64,000 bases of DNA from Candidatus Competibacter sp. GTDB taxonomy: Bacteria > Pseudomonadota > Gammaproteobacteria > Competibacterales > Competibacteraceae. The notes beneath the pieces are model-generated. The model saw only the letters and a list, made by a program, of their open reading frames with translations, was not told the origin of the DNA and made no database searches. The stretch is taken from positions 1-64,000 of the forward strand of contig JARSSH010000021.1 of assembly GCA_029624815.1 (NCBI GenBank), read 5' to 3'. Each line of letters opens with the position of its first letter. Position 1 is the stretch's first letter. This document shows, piece after piece, positions 43,711 through 51,703 of this stretch. The translations under genes and the position numbers were made by a program.

Positions 43711-44563
43711 GGCGCCGAGGGTGCGCGGACGTTCGATGCTGGCGGCGTTGATCCTAACGCTGACGGTCCCGGCGGCGCTGGCCGCCCCGCCGCGCGCCGC
43801 CTCGCTGACCTTGTGCGCCGACCAATATCTGCTGGGGCTGGCCGCCCCGGAACAGATCGTCGCCGTTTCCGCTTCCGCCGCCGATCCCGACCAATCGCTG
43901 TTCGCCGCCGAGGGCGCCCGCCACCCGGTCCATCGCGGCAGCAGCGAGGAGCTGATCGCCCTGCGCGCCGAAGTGGTGCTGACCGACCGCTGGATGCCGC
44001 TGCAAACCGCCGCCCGGCTGGACCGGTTCGGGGTACGGGTGATTTCGATCCCGCTGCCGAACAGTTGGGAAGAGATCGCCGACACCACCCGCGCCATCGC
44101 CGCCGCGCTCGGTCGTCCCGAACAGGGCGAGGCGCGCGTGGCCGAGATGCGGGCGCGGCTGGAAGGACTGGAACGCCAAACAGCCCGCCGCCACGCCACG
44201 CCGCCGCTGGCGGCCTACTTCCTGCCCGATGGCGGCAGCGCCGGCGCCGGCACCTTCATCGACGCGGTGTTGCGCGCCGCCGGCGCCCGCAACCTGGCCA
44301 CGGCGGTGGGGTTGCGCGGCTGGGGTTCCTTCAACCTGGAGCAATTGACGGAAACCCAGCCGGATCTGGCGGTGCTGGGCTTCTTCGATCAAGGCGGCGA
44401 CAGCCGGCGGATGGCTTTCGCCCACCATCCGGTGTTCCGCCGGCTGCTGGCGGGGCGACCGGTCATCGCCGTGCCGGACCGTTATTGGGCGTGCAGCGGC
44501 TGGTTCCTGACCGAAGCCGCCGCCTACATCGCCGGGCGCTTGCCGGCGGAATCCGCGCCATGA
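43685..44563 (+). CDS. btuF: Cobalamin ABC transporter, periplasmic binding protein BtuF-like
   Basis: A periplasmic substrate-binding protein of about 292 residues of the BtuF/FecB-like class. It has a signal peptide around MLAALILTLTVPAALAAPP, then AASLTLCADQYLLGLAAPEQIVAVS and a lobe-connecting helix. The start is uncertain: 43685 overlaps btuB by 26 bases, while 43736 begins directly at the signal peptide. The product hands cobalamin from BtuB to BtuCD. The next gene overlaps by ATGA. Confidence 0.88.
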   Translation: MSARVTSSEAPRVRGRSMLAALILTLTVPAALAAPPRAASLTLCADQYLLGLAAPEQIVAVSASAADPDQSLFAAEGARHPVHRGSSEELIALRAEVVLTDRWMPLQTAARLDRFGVRVISIPLPNSWEEIADTTRAIAAALGRPEQGEARVAEMRARLEGLERQTARRHATPPLAAYFLPDGGSAGAGTFIDAVLRAAGARNLATAVGLRGWGSFNLEQLTETQPDLAVLGFFDQGGDSRRMAFAHHPVFRRLLAGRPVIAVPDRYWACSGWFLTEAAAYIAGRLPAESAP

Positions 44564-45573
44564 GCCGCGCCCCGGACGCCGATCTTCGCCGAGGCCGCCG
44601 GGTGGTGGCGGTACTGGCGGTGCTGGCGGCGGGTCTGGCGCTGGCCGGGCTGTTGCTGGGACCGTTGCCGCTGTCGCCGTGGCAGGTCTTGACCGGACTG
44701 ATTGGCGGCGACGAGCGGCTGGCCCTGATCGTGTGGGAAATCCGGCTGCCGCGGGTGCTGCTGGGGCTGATGGTCGGCGCGTCGCTGGGGCTGAGCGGCG
44801 CGGCGTTGCAGGGGCTGCTGCGCAACCCGCTGGCCGAACCCGGCATCCTCGGCGTGACGGCCAGCGCCGGCTTGGGCGCGGTGCTGGCGCTGTATTTTGG
44901 TTTGGCGCAGATTTCGGCCTGGGCACTGCCGGTCTGCGCGCTGGGCGGCGCGCTGCTGGCCACCACAGGTCTGGCGCTGCTGGCGATCCGCGATCCCAAC
45001 CCGCTGGGCCTGATCCTGGCCGGGCTGGCGGTATCGAGCCTGGCGGTGGCGCTGACCTCGCTGGCCCTGAACTTGGCCCCCAACCCGCTGGCGCTGAGCG
45101 AGATGGTGCTGTGGCTGCTCGGCTCGCTGCGCGATCGCGGGCTGGACGATGCGGCGTTGGCGGCGCCGTTCATGGTCGTTGGCTGGGCGCTGCTGCTCAG
45201 CGCCGGGCGTGGACTGGACGCGCTGACGCTGGGCGAGGAAGCCGCCCGCAGTCTCGGCATCGGGCTGGGCGCGCTGCGCGCCCAGATCATCGGCGGCACC
45301 GCGCTGGCGGTGGGCGCGGCCACGGCGGCGACCGGCGCCATCGGCTTCGTCGGGCTGATCGCGCCGCACCTGCTCCGGCCCTGGCTCGGCCACCAGCCCG
45401 GCCGGCTGCTGCTGCCCAGCGCGCTGGCCGGCGCGGCCTTGCTGGCGGCGGCCGATCTGCTGGTGCGGCTGGTCCCGACCCGGCAGGAATTGATGCTGGG
45501 CGTGGTCACCGCCCTGCTCGGCGCGCCGTTTTTTCTCCATCTGCTGCTGCGCGGCCGGCGGACGCTGTCATGA
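44560..45573 (+). CDS. btuC: Cobalamin ABC transporter permease BtuC
   Basis: A FecCD-family permease of 337 residues with about ten membrane spans. Landmarks are WEIRLPRVLLGLMVGASLGLSG, LQGLLRNPLAEPGILGVTASA, the segment RSLGIGLGALR that contacts the ATPase, and GFVGLIAPHLLR. The ATG at 44560 overlaps the btuF stop, and the btuD start overlaps its own stop. The B12 substrate follows from the riboswitch and btuB rather than from this sequence alone. Confidence 0.93.
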   Translation: MSRAPDADLRRGRRVVAVLAVLAAGLALAGLLLGPLPLSPWQVLTGLIGGDERLALIVWEIRLPRVLLGLMVGASLGLSGAALQGLLRNPLAEPGILGVTASAGLGAVLALYFGLAQISAWALPVCALGGALLATTGLALLAIRDPNPLGLILAGLAVSSLAVALTSLALNLAPNPLALSEMVLWLLGSLRDRGLDDAALAAPFMVVGWALLLSAGRGLDALTLGEEAARSLGIGLGALRAQIIGGTALAVGAATAATGAIGFVGLIAPHLLRPWLGHQPGRLLLPSALAGAALLAAADLLVRLVPTRQELMLGVVTALLGAPFFLHLLLRGRRTLS

Positions 45574-46364
45574 CGCTGCTGGACGCGGAGCGGATCAGCG
45601 TCGATCTGGGCGGACGGACGGTGGTGAAGCAGGTCTCGCTGCGCGTCGCCGCCGGTCAATTGCTGGCGCTGATCGGTCCCAACGGCGCGGGCAAGACCAC
45701 GTTGCTGGCGGCGCTGGCCGGGTTGCGGCGCTTTCGCGGGACGGTACGGTTACAGGGCCGAGCGCTGGCGGCGCTGGGCCGGCGCGAACGGGCCCGCGCC
45801 CTCGCCTACCTGCCGCAGGGGCATACCGCCCACTGGCCGCTGACCGTGCGCCGCCTGGTCGAACTGGGACGACTGCCGCATTTGGCGCCGTGGCGCTCGC
45901 CCGCCGCCGCCGACCGACTGGCGGTGGAGGAAGCGATGCAGCGCACCGATATCGCCGAACTGGCCGAGCGGTCGTTCGATACGCTGTCCGGCGGGGAACG
46001 GGCGCGGGTGATGCTGGCGCGGGTGCTGGCGGTGGAAGCGCCGCTGGTGCTGGCCGACGAACCGGTGGCGTCCCTGGACCCGTATCACCAGTTGCGAGTG
46101 ATGGAGCTGTTGCGCGACTACGCCGACAGCGGCGCGGCGCTGGTGGTGGTGCTGCACGATCTGACGCTGGCGGCGCGGTTCTGCGACGAGTTGTTGCTGT
46201 TGCGCGAGGGGTCGCTGGTGGCGCGCGGATCGGCGGACGAGGTGCTGTCGGCCGCGCACCTGGCCGAGGCGTACCGGGTGACGGCGCTGCGCGGCGCGCA
46301 TGAAGACCAGCGTTATGTGCTGCCGTGGCGGCGGCTGGTGGCGGGGGAGAGCGGTGAAACCTAG
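45570..46364 (+). CDS. btuD: Cobalamin ABC transporter ATPase BtuD
   Basis: An ABC ATPase of 264 residues that energises BtuC. It has Walker A GPNGAGKTTLL, the Q-loop LAYLPQGH, the signature LSGGERARVMLAR, Walker B LVLADEPVASLDP and the switch histidine in VVLHDLTLAARF. The ATG at 45570 overlaps the btuC stop. The gene overlaps the following tonB start by 11 bases, which suggests one transcript. Confidence 0.94.
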   Translation: MTLLDAERISVDLGGRTVVKQVSLRVAAGQLLALIGPNGAGKTTLLAALAGLRRFRGTVRLQGRALAALGRRERARALAYLPQGHTAHWPLTVRRLVELGRLPHLAPWRSPAAADRLAVEEAMQRTDIAELAERSFDTLSGGERARVMLARVLAVEAPLVLADEPVASLDPYHQLRVMELLRDYADSGAALVVVLHDLTLAARFCDELLLLREGSLVARGSADEVLSAAHLAEAYRVTALRGAHEDQRYVLPWRRLVAGESGET

Positions 46365-47172
46365 CGCGCCGCGCGGCCGGGCGGATTCGGCGCGGCTGGC
46401 GGTCGCCGCGCTGCTGGCGGCGCTGCTGCATCTGGCCCTGGCCCAGGTTCCGATCATCTGGCGTGCGCCGACCGTGCCGCCGGCTTCGCCGATCCGGATC
46501 GAGCTGCTGCCGCCACCGGCCGCGCCACCCGCCGCCATGCCGGAACCCCTTGCGCCCAGCCCCGTCGCGCCCGCGCCAGAAGCCGCCCCGGTCGCCGAAA
46601 CCGCGCCGGTCAAACCGGAATCCAAGCCGGAGCCACCGGAGCCACGCCGTCCGGTAGTCACGGCGAAGGTCTCCAAACCCCGCGAACCCGTCCGGCCGCC
46701 AGCCAGATCGAAGCCGCTCAAGCCGAAACCGGCCAAGCTAAAACCACTCGAATCCAAACCGGTTGAACCACCGCCGGAGCCGCCGGTTCGTCTCGCCGCC
46801 ACGCAGCCAGCGCCGGCGTCCTCTTCACCCGTTGCCGGCGGTGGCGGGTCGAGAGATGGGCCGACGGGTGGCGCATCCGCATCCACGGGAACATCGAGTG
46901 CGGCGGGCGAGGCCAGGCTGCGACCGCTGCCGGGCAATCCGCCGCCGCGTTATCCTTCGCTGGCCCGCCGGCGCGGCGAGGAAGGCCAAGTGTTGCTGCG
47001 GCTGACGGTGAATGCCACCGGCCGGGTCGAAGCGGCGAGCGTCGCGCGTAGCAGCGGATACGCGTTGTTGGATCAGGAGGCGCAACGGACGGTGGCGCGC
47101 TGGCGGTTCCAGCCACCGCAAGCGGAGCGGATGGTGGCGCAGGTTCCGATCACCTTCCGCTTGCGGGATTGA
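46354..47172 (+). CDS. tonB: TonB energy transducer
   Basis: A protein of 272 residues that couples the proton-motive force to TonB-dependent receptors. It has one N-terminal membrane helix (LAVAALLAALLHLALAQVPI), a long periplasmic Pro/Lys/Glu linker (repeated KPEPPEP and KPLKPKP patterns) and a C-terminal TonB domain (PPPRYPSLARRRGEEGQVLL, then VARWRFQPP). The GTG at 46354 overlaps btuD. A TonB encoded with its own receptor is probably dedicated to BtuB. ExbB and ExbD are not in the window. Confidence 0.9.
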   Translation: MKPSAPRGRADSARLAVAALLAALLHLALAQVPIIWRAPTVPPASPIRIELLPPPAAPPAAMPEPLAPSPVAPAPEAAPVAETAPVKPESKPEPPEPRRPVVTAKVSKPREPVRPPARSKPLKPKPAKLKPLESKPVEPPPEPPVRLAATQPAPASSSPVAGGGGSRDGPTGGASASTGTSSAAGEARLRPLPGNPPPRYPSLARRRGEEGQVLLRLTVNATGRVEAASVARSSGYALLDQEAQRTVARWRFQPPQAERMVAQVPITFRLRD

Positions 47173-47239
47173 GACCGGCCGCTTGCCCGGATCCACGATG
47201 GCGGGTAGGGTAAGCGTAAATCAGCGGCGAGAGCGAGCA

Positions 47240-48037
47240 ATGCGCGAATTGGAACAGTTACTCAAGATCATGGTCCGGCTGCGCGACCCGGAACAGGGTT
47301 GTCCCTGGGACCGCGAGCAGACCTACGCCAGCATCGTTCCCCACACCATCGAGGAAGCCTACGAAGTCGCCGACGCCATCGCCCGCGAGGACTGGGCGGA
47401 ACTGCGCGACGAACTGGGCGACCTGCTGTTTCAGGTGGTGTTCTACGCCCAGATCGCCCGCGAGGAAGGGCGATTCGATTTCCGCGACGTGGCGCGCAAT
47501 ATCGCCGACAAGATGACCCGCCGTCACCCGCATGTCTTTGGTAACGCACAATACGCCAACGCCGCCGAGCAGACCGCCGCCTGGGAGCGGATCAAGGCGG
47601 AGGAAAAAGCCGTGTCGCCGACTGGGGCGTTGGACGGCGTTCCACTGGCGCTGCCGGCCCTGACCCGAGCGGTCAAGCTGCAAAAGAAAGCCGCGAAGGT
47701 CGGCTTCGATTGGGGCGCGCTGGAACCGGTGCTGGCCAAGATCGCGGAGGAAATCGGCGAAATCCGCCACGAAATCGTCAGCGGCGCCGCGCCGGAACGG
47801 CTGGCCGACGAGCTGGGCGACGTATTGTTCGCGGTCGCCAATCTGGCTCGCCACCTCCATCTCGACCCGGAGGCGGCATTGAGAGGCACGAACGCCAAGT
47901 TCGAGCGCCGATTTCGGCAAATCGAACGCCGGCTGGCGGACACCGGCCGGACCCCGGCGGAATCGACCCTGACGGAGATGGATGGGTTGTGGGAAAAGAT
48001 CAAATCCGAGGAAAAACAAGACTTGCAGCCGGGTTAG
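47240..48037 (+). CDS. mazG: Nucleoside triphosphate pyrophosphohydrolase MazG
   Basis: MazG hydrolyses NTPs and dNTPs to monophosphates and limits damaged nucleotides. The 265 residues contain two MazG domains. The first has CPWDREQTYASIVPHTIEEAYEVADAI and DELGDLLFQVVFYAQ; the second has EEIGEIRHEIV and DELGDVLFAVANLARHL. The acidic metal-binding residues are intact. I chose the ATG at 47240 from the family start RELEQLLKIMVRLRDP. It follows tonB by 67 bp and may be cotranscribed. Confidence 0.94.
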   Translation: MRELEQLLKIMVRLRDPEQGCPWDREQTYASIVPHTIEEAYEVADAIAREDWAELRDELGDLLFQVVFYAQIAREEGRFDFRDVARNIADKMTRRHPHVFGNAQYANAAEQTAAWERIKAEEKAVSPTGALDGVPLALPALTRAVKLQKKAAKVGFDWGALEPVLAKIAEEIGEIRHEIVSGAAPERLADELGDVLFAVANLARHLHLDPEAALRGTNAKFERRFRQIERRLADTGRTPAESTLTEMDGLWEKIKSEEKQDLQPG

Positions 48038-48090
48038 GGCGGTCCGTCGCCGCGTTGTCCCCTTGTGAAGATATTATTCGGAGCCTGTAG

Positions 48091-48130
48091 CCCCTCTCCT
48101 TGTGGGAGAGAGGTCGGAGGCGAGGGGCGT
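48091..48130. repeat. Palindromic intergenic repeat (copy 2)
   Basis: cccctctccttgtgggagag followed by aggtcggaggcgaggggcgt, between the convergent genes mazG and acuI. It is the same family as the in-frame copy inside ygiQ at 39852. The hairpin followed by ttttt at 48131 may also act as a terminator for mazG. Confidence 0.75.
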
Positions 48131-48145
48131 TTTTCGAAATGTTGC

Positions 48146-49147
48146 TCAAACCGCGTTGGGATCAACCACAACCCGGCCTCGTACCTGACCGGCGATGATG
48201 TCCGCGGCCAGTTGAGGCACTTCCTCCAGCGAGGCGACATGGGCGATGCTTTGCATGGCATTGTCGGGGAGATCCCGAACCAGACGTTCCCAGGCTTGCT
48301 GGCGTCGGGCAAAAGGACACATCACCGAATCCACGCCGAGCAGTTTGACGCCACGCAGGATGAAGGGCATGACGGTGGTCGGTAGATCCGCCCCGCCCGC
48401 CAAGCCGCAGGCCGCTACCGCGCCACCGTAATCGACTTCAGCCAGAACCCGCGCCAGCAGGGTGCTGCCCACCGTGTCCACCGCCCCGGCCCAGCGCTGC
48501 GCTTCCAGCGGCTTGGGGGGTTGGCTCATCTCTTCCCGACTCACGAAACCGGCGGCGCCCAGTTCGCGCAAATACTCCTCGGCTTCCGGGCGACCGCTGA
48601 CCGCATGCACCGTGTAACCGAGTTTGGCCAGCAGCGCCACCGCCACGCTGCCGACCCCGCCGCTGGCGCCGGTCACCAGCACCGGTTTGTCGCCACCGGG
48701 GAGGACGCCCGCTTCTTCCAGCGCCATGACGCACAGCATGGCGGTGAAACCGGCGGTGCCGATGGCCATGGCGGTTTGAGTATCCATTCCCGTGGGCAGC
48801 GGCACCAGCCAGCGGGATTGCAGCCGGGCTTTCTGGGCGTAACCGCCCCAGTAGCGTTCACCCACGCTCCAACCCGTCAACACCACCTTATCGCCGGCTT
48901 GATAGTGGGGAGATCTGGATTCCAGCACCGTACCGGCCAGATCGACGCCCGGCACCATCGGAAACTGGCGCACGATCTTGCCCTTGCCGGTCACCGCCAG
49001 ACCATCCTTGTAGTTGAGCGAGGAGTATTCCACCGCCACCAGCACGTCGCCCTCGGGCAGATCGTCGAGCGTGAGTCGTTGGATGGTGGCGACGGTTTTC
49101 TTGCCGTCCTGGGTCAGAACCAACGCTTTAAAAGTGTTTTGAGTCAT
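48146..49147 (-). CDS. acuI: Acrylyl-CoA reductase AcuI / YhdH-family oxidoreductase
   Basis: A zinc-free medium-chain reductase of 333 residues. The family reduces acrylyl-CoA to propionyl-CoA with NADPH. Landmarks are SSLNYKDGLAVTGKG, the glycine-rich cofactor loop VTGASGGVGSVAVAL, and SRWLVPLPTGMDTQTAMAIG. I chose the ATG at 49147 behind aaaggtg; an in-frame GTG at 49156 is possible. It is divergent from a FadR-type regulator that probably controls it. Acrylyl-CoA detoxification or propionate metabolism fits with the IcmF mutase elsewhere in the window. Confidence 0.9.
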   Translation of the reverse strand: MTQNTFKALVLTQDGKKTVATIQRLTLDDLPEGDVLVAVEYSSLNYKDGLAVTGKGKIVRQFPMVPGVDLAGTVLESRSPHYQAGDKVVLTGWSVGERYWGGYAQKARLQSRWLVPLPTGMDTQTAMAIGTAGFTAMLCVMALEEAGVLPGGDKPVLVTGASGGVGSVAVALLAKLGYTVHAVSGRPEAEEYLRELGAAGFVSREEMSQPPKPLEAQRWAGAVDTVGSTLLARVLAEVDYGGAVAACGLAGGADLPTTVMPFILRGVKLLGVDSVMCPFARRQQAWERLVRDLPDNAMQSIAHVASLEEVPQLAADIIAGQVRGRVVVDPNAV

Positions 49148-49283
49148 GGCGCGCACCTTTGGCTAACAGTTTGGGAGGGTGTGAGTTTCGTACTTCGGCA
49201 TTGCTTGGGGTTGGGGTTGTTGCCGGGATAGAGTAACGGCGCTGTGTTTGGACCGACGAAGCAATATTATTTAAATATATATG

Positions 49284-49300
49284 TATTTGTCAAACAAATA
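49284..49300. promoter_or_regulatory. Candidate FadR/GntR operator
   Basis: The palindrome tatttgtcaaacaaata contains ttgtcaaacaa, which fits the FadR-subfamily half-site pattern TNGTnnnACNA exactly. It lies in the AT-rich gap between acuI and the GntR-type gene, where an autoregulator would bind. Confidence 0.6.
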
Positions 49301-49334
49301 GACGAATAATAAATCAACAAATTGTTCCGAATCT

Positions 49335-49342
49335 GGTATGCT
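49335..49342 (+). promoter_or_regulatory. Possible extended -10 promoter of the gntR gene
   Basis: ggtatgct, preceded by t (tggtatgct), fits an extended -10 (TGnTATnnT) oriented toward the regulator gene. The matching -35 position reads tcaaca, a poor box. It lies downstream of the palindrome at 49284. Confidence 0.35.
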
Positions 49343-49424
49343 GAACATTAAGCAAATAAAGACAAATAGTTATGAAAATTCATGGTCAATACTGTTGCAG
49401 CGGACCCAGTGCAGGTAACGATAG

Positions 49425-50171
49425 ATGGCGATCAAATTCGAGCCGCTGGTCACGGAAAGCCTAGCCAAGCAAATTGCGGAAAATATCCGCGAGGCGATCA
49501 TCAAGGGTAGTCTCAAGGTAGACGAGCGTTTGCCGACCGAGGAAGAGCTGGCGACTCGGTTCGAGGTGTCGCGCCCCACTATCCGCGAGGCGCTCAAGCG
49601 GTTGGCGGCCCAGCATCTGATCCGTTCCCGCCGTGGCCCGACCGGAGGCACCTTCGTTAATCGTCCCAGTCAGGACGAGGTGCGTCTCAACCTGACCAAT
49701 GCCATGACCCTGCTGGTGGGGATGGGAGAATTTGATCTGGCCGATATCGCCGAAACCCGCCAAGGGCTCGAAACCTTGTGCTGTCGCTTGGCGGCGCAGC
49801 GGCGGACGGACGCTCATTTGGCCGCACTGGCGGTGGAACTGGATATCCAGCGCGATCCCGAGCTGAGCGGCGTGGATTTCTGCGCCTCCGATGTGCGCTT
49901 CCATCGCGTTCTGGCGGACGCCACGGATAACGCCCTACTGAAATTCATCGTATTGACCGTGATCGACGCTTTGCAGCCAGTCGCCAATATGGTGGTGTAC
50001 CCGTTCCGGGAACGGCAGCGCCTGGTCTCCCAACACGAAAGCATTCTGGCCGCGCTCCAGGCACGCGACGCCGACTCCGCCATCGCCGCGTTGAACGAGC
50101 AGATCGTCGATCTGGGCGAAAAGTACGCTCAAGCCCGTACATCGAGAGCCCGGCACAACCAATCGCGCTGA
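49425..50171 (+). CDS. GntR-family regulator, FadR subfamily
   Basis: A regulator of 248 residues. The winged HTH is at the N-terminus (ESLAKQIAENIREAIIKGSL, then EEELATRFEVSRPTIREALKRL). The C-terminal FCD domain is all-helical, with metal-ligand positions in ETRQGLETLCCRL, DVRFHRVLADA and QHESILAAL. The gene is divergent from acuI and faces the operator-like palindrome, so control of acuI is the simplest reading. The effector is probably a small organic acid or an acyl derivative. Confidence 0.9.
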   Translation: MAIKFEPLVTESLAKQIAENIREAIIKGSLKVDERLPTEEELATRFEVSRPTIREALKRLAAQHLIRSRRGPTGGTFVNRPSQDEVRLNLTNAMTLLVGMGEFDLADIAETRQGLETLCCRLAAQRRTDAHLAALAVELDIQRDPELSGVDFCASDVRFHRVLADATDNALLKFIVLTVIDALQPVANMVVYPFRERQRLVSQHESILAALQARDADSAIAALNEQIVDLGEKYAQARTSRARHNQSR

Positions 50172-50226
50172 CCGTCGCATAGCGGCCGGGGCGCGGCGCG
50201 GTCGTTGCAAGCCCGGCAAGGGGTGG

Positions 50227-51201
50227 TTACCCGTCGAAGTGGTCGTAGCCCAGCCGTTGCAGATCGAAGGCGGAACCGTCGGCGCGGGTCAGCCGCAGGC
50301 CCGGTTCCGTCGTGACGACGCCGATGCGGGTGCAGCGGCAGATCCATCGCGCCACGCTGCTTTCCAGTTGTAAAGTCCGTTCCGGCGGCACGGTGAAGCA
50401 CAGTTCGTAATCGTCGCCGCCGGTCAGGGCGGTCGCGACGGCGGCCTCCCGGTCCAGGCTGGCCGCCAGCGCCGGCGACAGCGGCAAGCGCTCCACCTCC
50501 AGCCGCGCCCCGACCCGGCTACGTTCCAGGATATGACCCAGATCCTGCGCCAGCCCGTCGGAAACGTCGATAGCGGCGCTGGCGATTCCACGCAGCGTCA
50601 GGCTCTCGGCGATTCGTGGTTCCGGCCGCTCCAGCCGCGCCCGGATATAGCCCTCATGACCGGCGGCGACGGTCGCCTTGCCGAACGCCGCCGCCAGCGC
50701 CAGGCCGGCGTCGCCCGGCGTACCGGTGACGTAGAGACCGTCGCCCGGTTTCGCGCCGTCGCGACGCAGCGCCTGGCCCAGCGGCACGAACCCATGCACT
50801 TGAATGGTGATGATCGTTGTTGGTCCATGGGTGGTGTCGCCGCCGATCAATTGCACCCCGTGCCGATCCGCCAGCGTGAACAGCCCTTGGCAAAACGCCG
50901 CCAACCACTCTTCGCGGGCTTGGGGCAAGGTCAGCGCCAGCATGGCCCAGGCCGGGGTCGCGCCCATCGCCGCCAGATCGCTGAGATTGACCGCCAGCGC
51001 CTTGTGGCCGACGCCTTGCGGATCGGCGTCGGCGAAGAAATGCACCCCGGCCACCAGGGTGTCCGCGGTCACCGCCAACTGCTGGTCAGCCGGAGGAAGC
51101 AGCAGCGCGCAGTCGTCGCCGATGCCCAGCGCCACATCGGGACGCCGGAAGCGGTGCGCGGCGAAGTAACGTTCGATCAGGGAAAATTCGGAGATGGACA
51201 T
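50227..51201 (-). CDS. thiL: Thiamine-monophosphate kinase
   Basis: ThiL phosphorylates thiamine monophosphate to thiamine diphosphate. The 324 residues start SEFSLIERYFAAH. VALGIGDDCALLLPP, VTADTLVAGVHF, GHKALAVNLSDLAAMGA and IDVSDGLAQDLGHIL are the family's nucleotide and metal segments. The start ATG is at 51201. The gene follows the small membrane protein on the same strand. Other thiamine genes and nusB/ribE, which often flank thiL, are not present here. Confidence 0.95.
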   Translation of the reverse strand: MSISEFSLIERYFAAHRFRRPDVALGIGDDCALLLPPADQQLAVTADTLVAGVHFFADADPQGVGHKALAVNLSDLAAMGATPAWAMLALTLPQAREEWLAAFCQGLFTLADRHGVQLIGGDTTHGPTTIITIQVHGFVPLGQALRRDGAKPGDGLYVTGTPGDAGLALAAAFGKATVAAGHEGYIRARLERPEPRIAESLTLRGIASAAIDVSDGLAQDLGHILERSRVGARLEVERLPLSPALAASLDREAAVATALTGGDDYELCFTVPPERTLQLESSVARWICRCTRIGVVTTEPGLRLTRADGSAFDLQRLGYDHFDG

Positions 51202-51246
51202 GGGCGAAACGGACTCCGGTGGATTCGACCGGAGTCGAACGGGAAA

Positions 51247-51636
51247 TCAGGACGGACGCTGAATATCCCGCCGGGCGGTCGAGATGGTGACGGTGAAGCC
51301 GGCAATCACATCGCTCAGAGTCATCAGCACGATCAGAAAGAAAGTCATGTTGGCCATGCGCGGCATCACGAGCAGTTCGATCAGGGCGATGACGAACACC
51401 ACCAGTGACAGTACATGGTTGAGAATGGCGGCGGTCGAACTGCTGGTGGCGCGATACACCTCGACGCACAGCAGCAACAGACCGACCACCAGCAGCAGAT
51501 CGCCGCCCCGGAACGGCAGCATCGATTCGGACAGCAGGGGCAGCACGAACAACACGCCGTCCAGCCAGCCCGGCGCGACCAGCGCCAGGGCGGTGTAGGC
51601 GGCAACGATAATCGCAAGCAACGGAAAACTGGCCAT
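51247..51636 (-). CDS. Small integral membrane protein of unknown function
   Basis: About 129 residues with four hydrophobic segments (FPLLAIIVAAYTALALVAP, VLFVLPLLSESML, LLLVVGLLLLCVEVY, LSLVVFVIALIELLVMP), followed by a short polar tail. I chose the ATG at 51636 because gggaggataaacg lies just upstream; a start at 51663 would remove that ribosome-binding site. I do not recognise a named family. It lies between fabB and thiL on the same strand, with a probable terminator separating it from fabB. Confidence 0.8.
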   Translation of the reverse strand: MASFPLLAIIVAAYTALALVAPGWLDGVLFVLPLLSESMLPFRGGDLLLVVGLLLLCVEVYRATSSSTAAILNHVLSLVVFVIALIELLVMPRMANMTFFLIVLMTLSDVIAGFTVTISTARRDIQRPS

Positions 51637-51651
51637 CGCGTTTATCCTCCC

Positions 51652-51686
51652 AAAAAGCGACAAGGCCGCCCCATGGACGGCCTTTT
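51652..51686 (-). terminator. Probable terminator after fabB
   Basis: On the minus strand a stem aaggccg/cggcctt around ccatgg is followed nearby by tcgcttttt. It begins about 20 bp past the fabB stop. Confidence 0.6.
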
Positions 51687-51703
51687 CAGATCATCCGGGC
51701 GGC

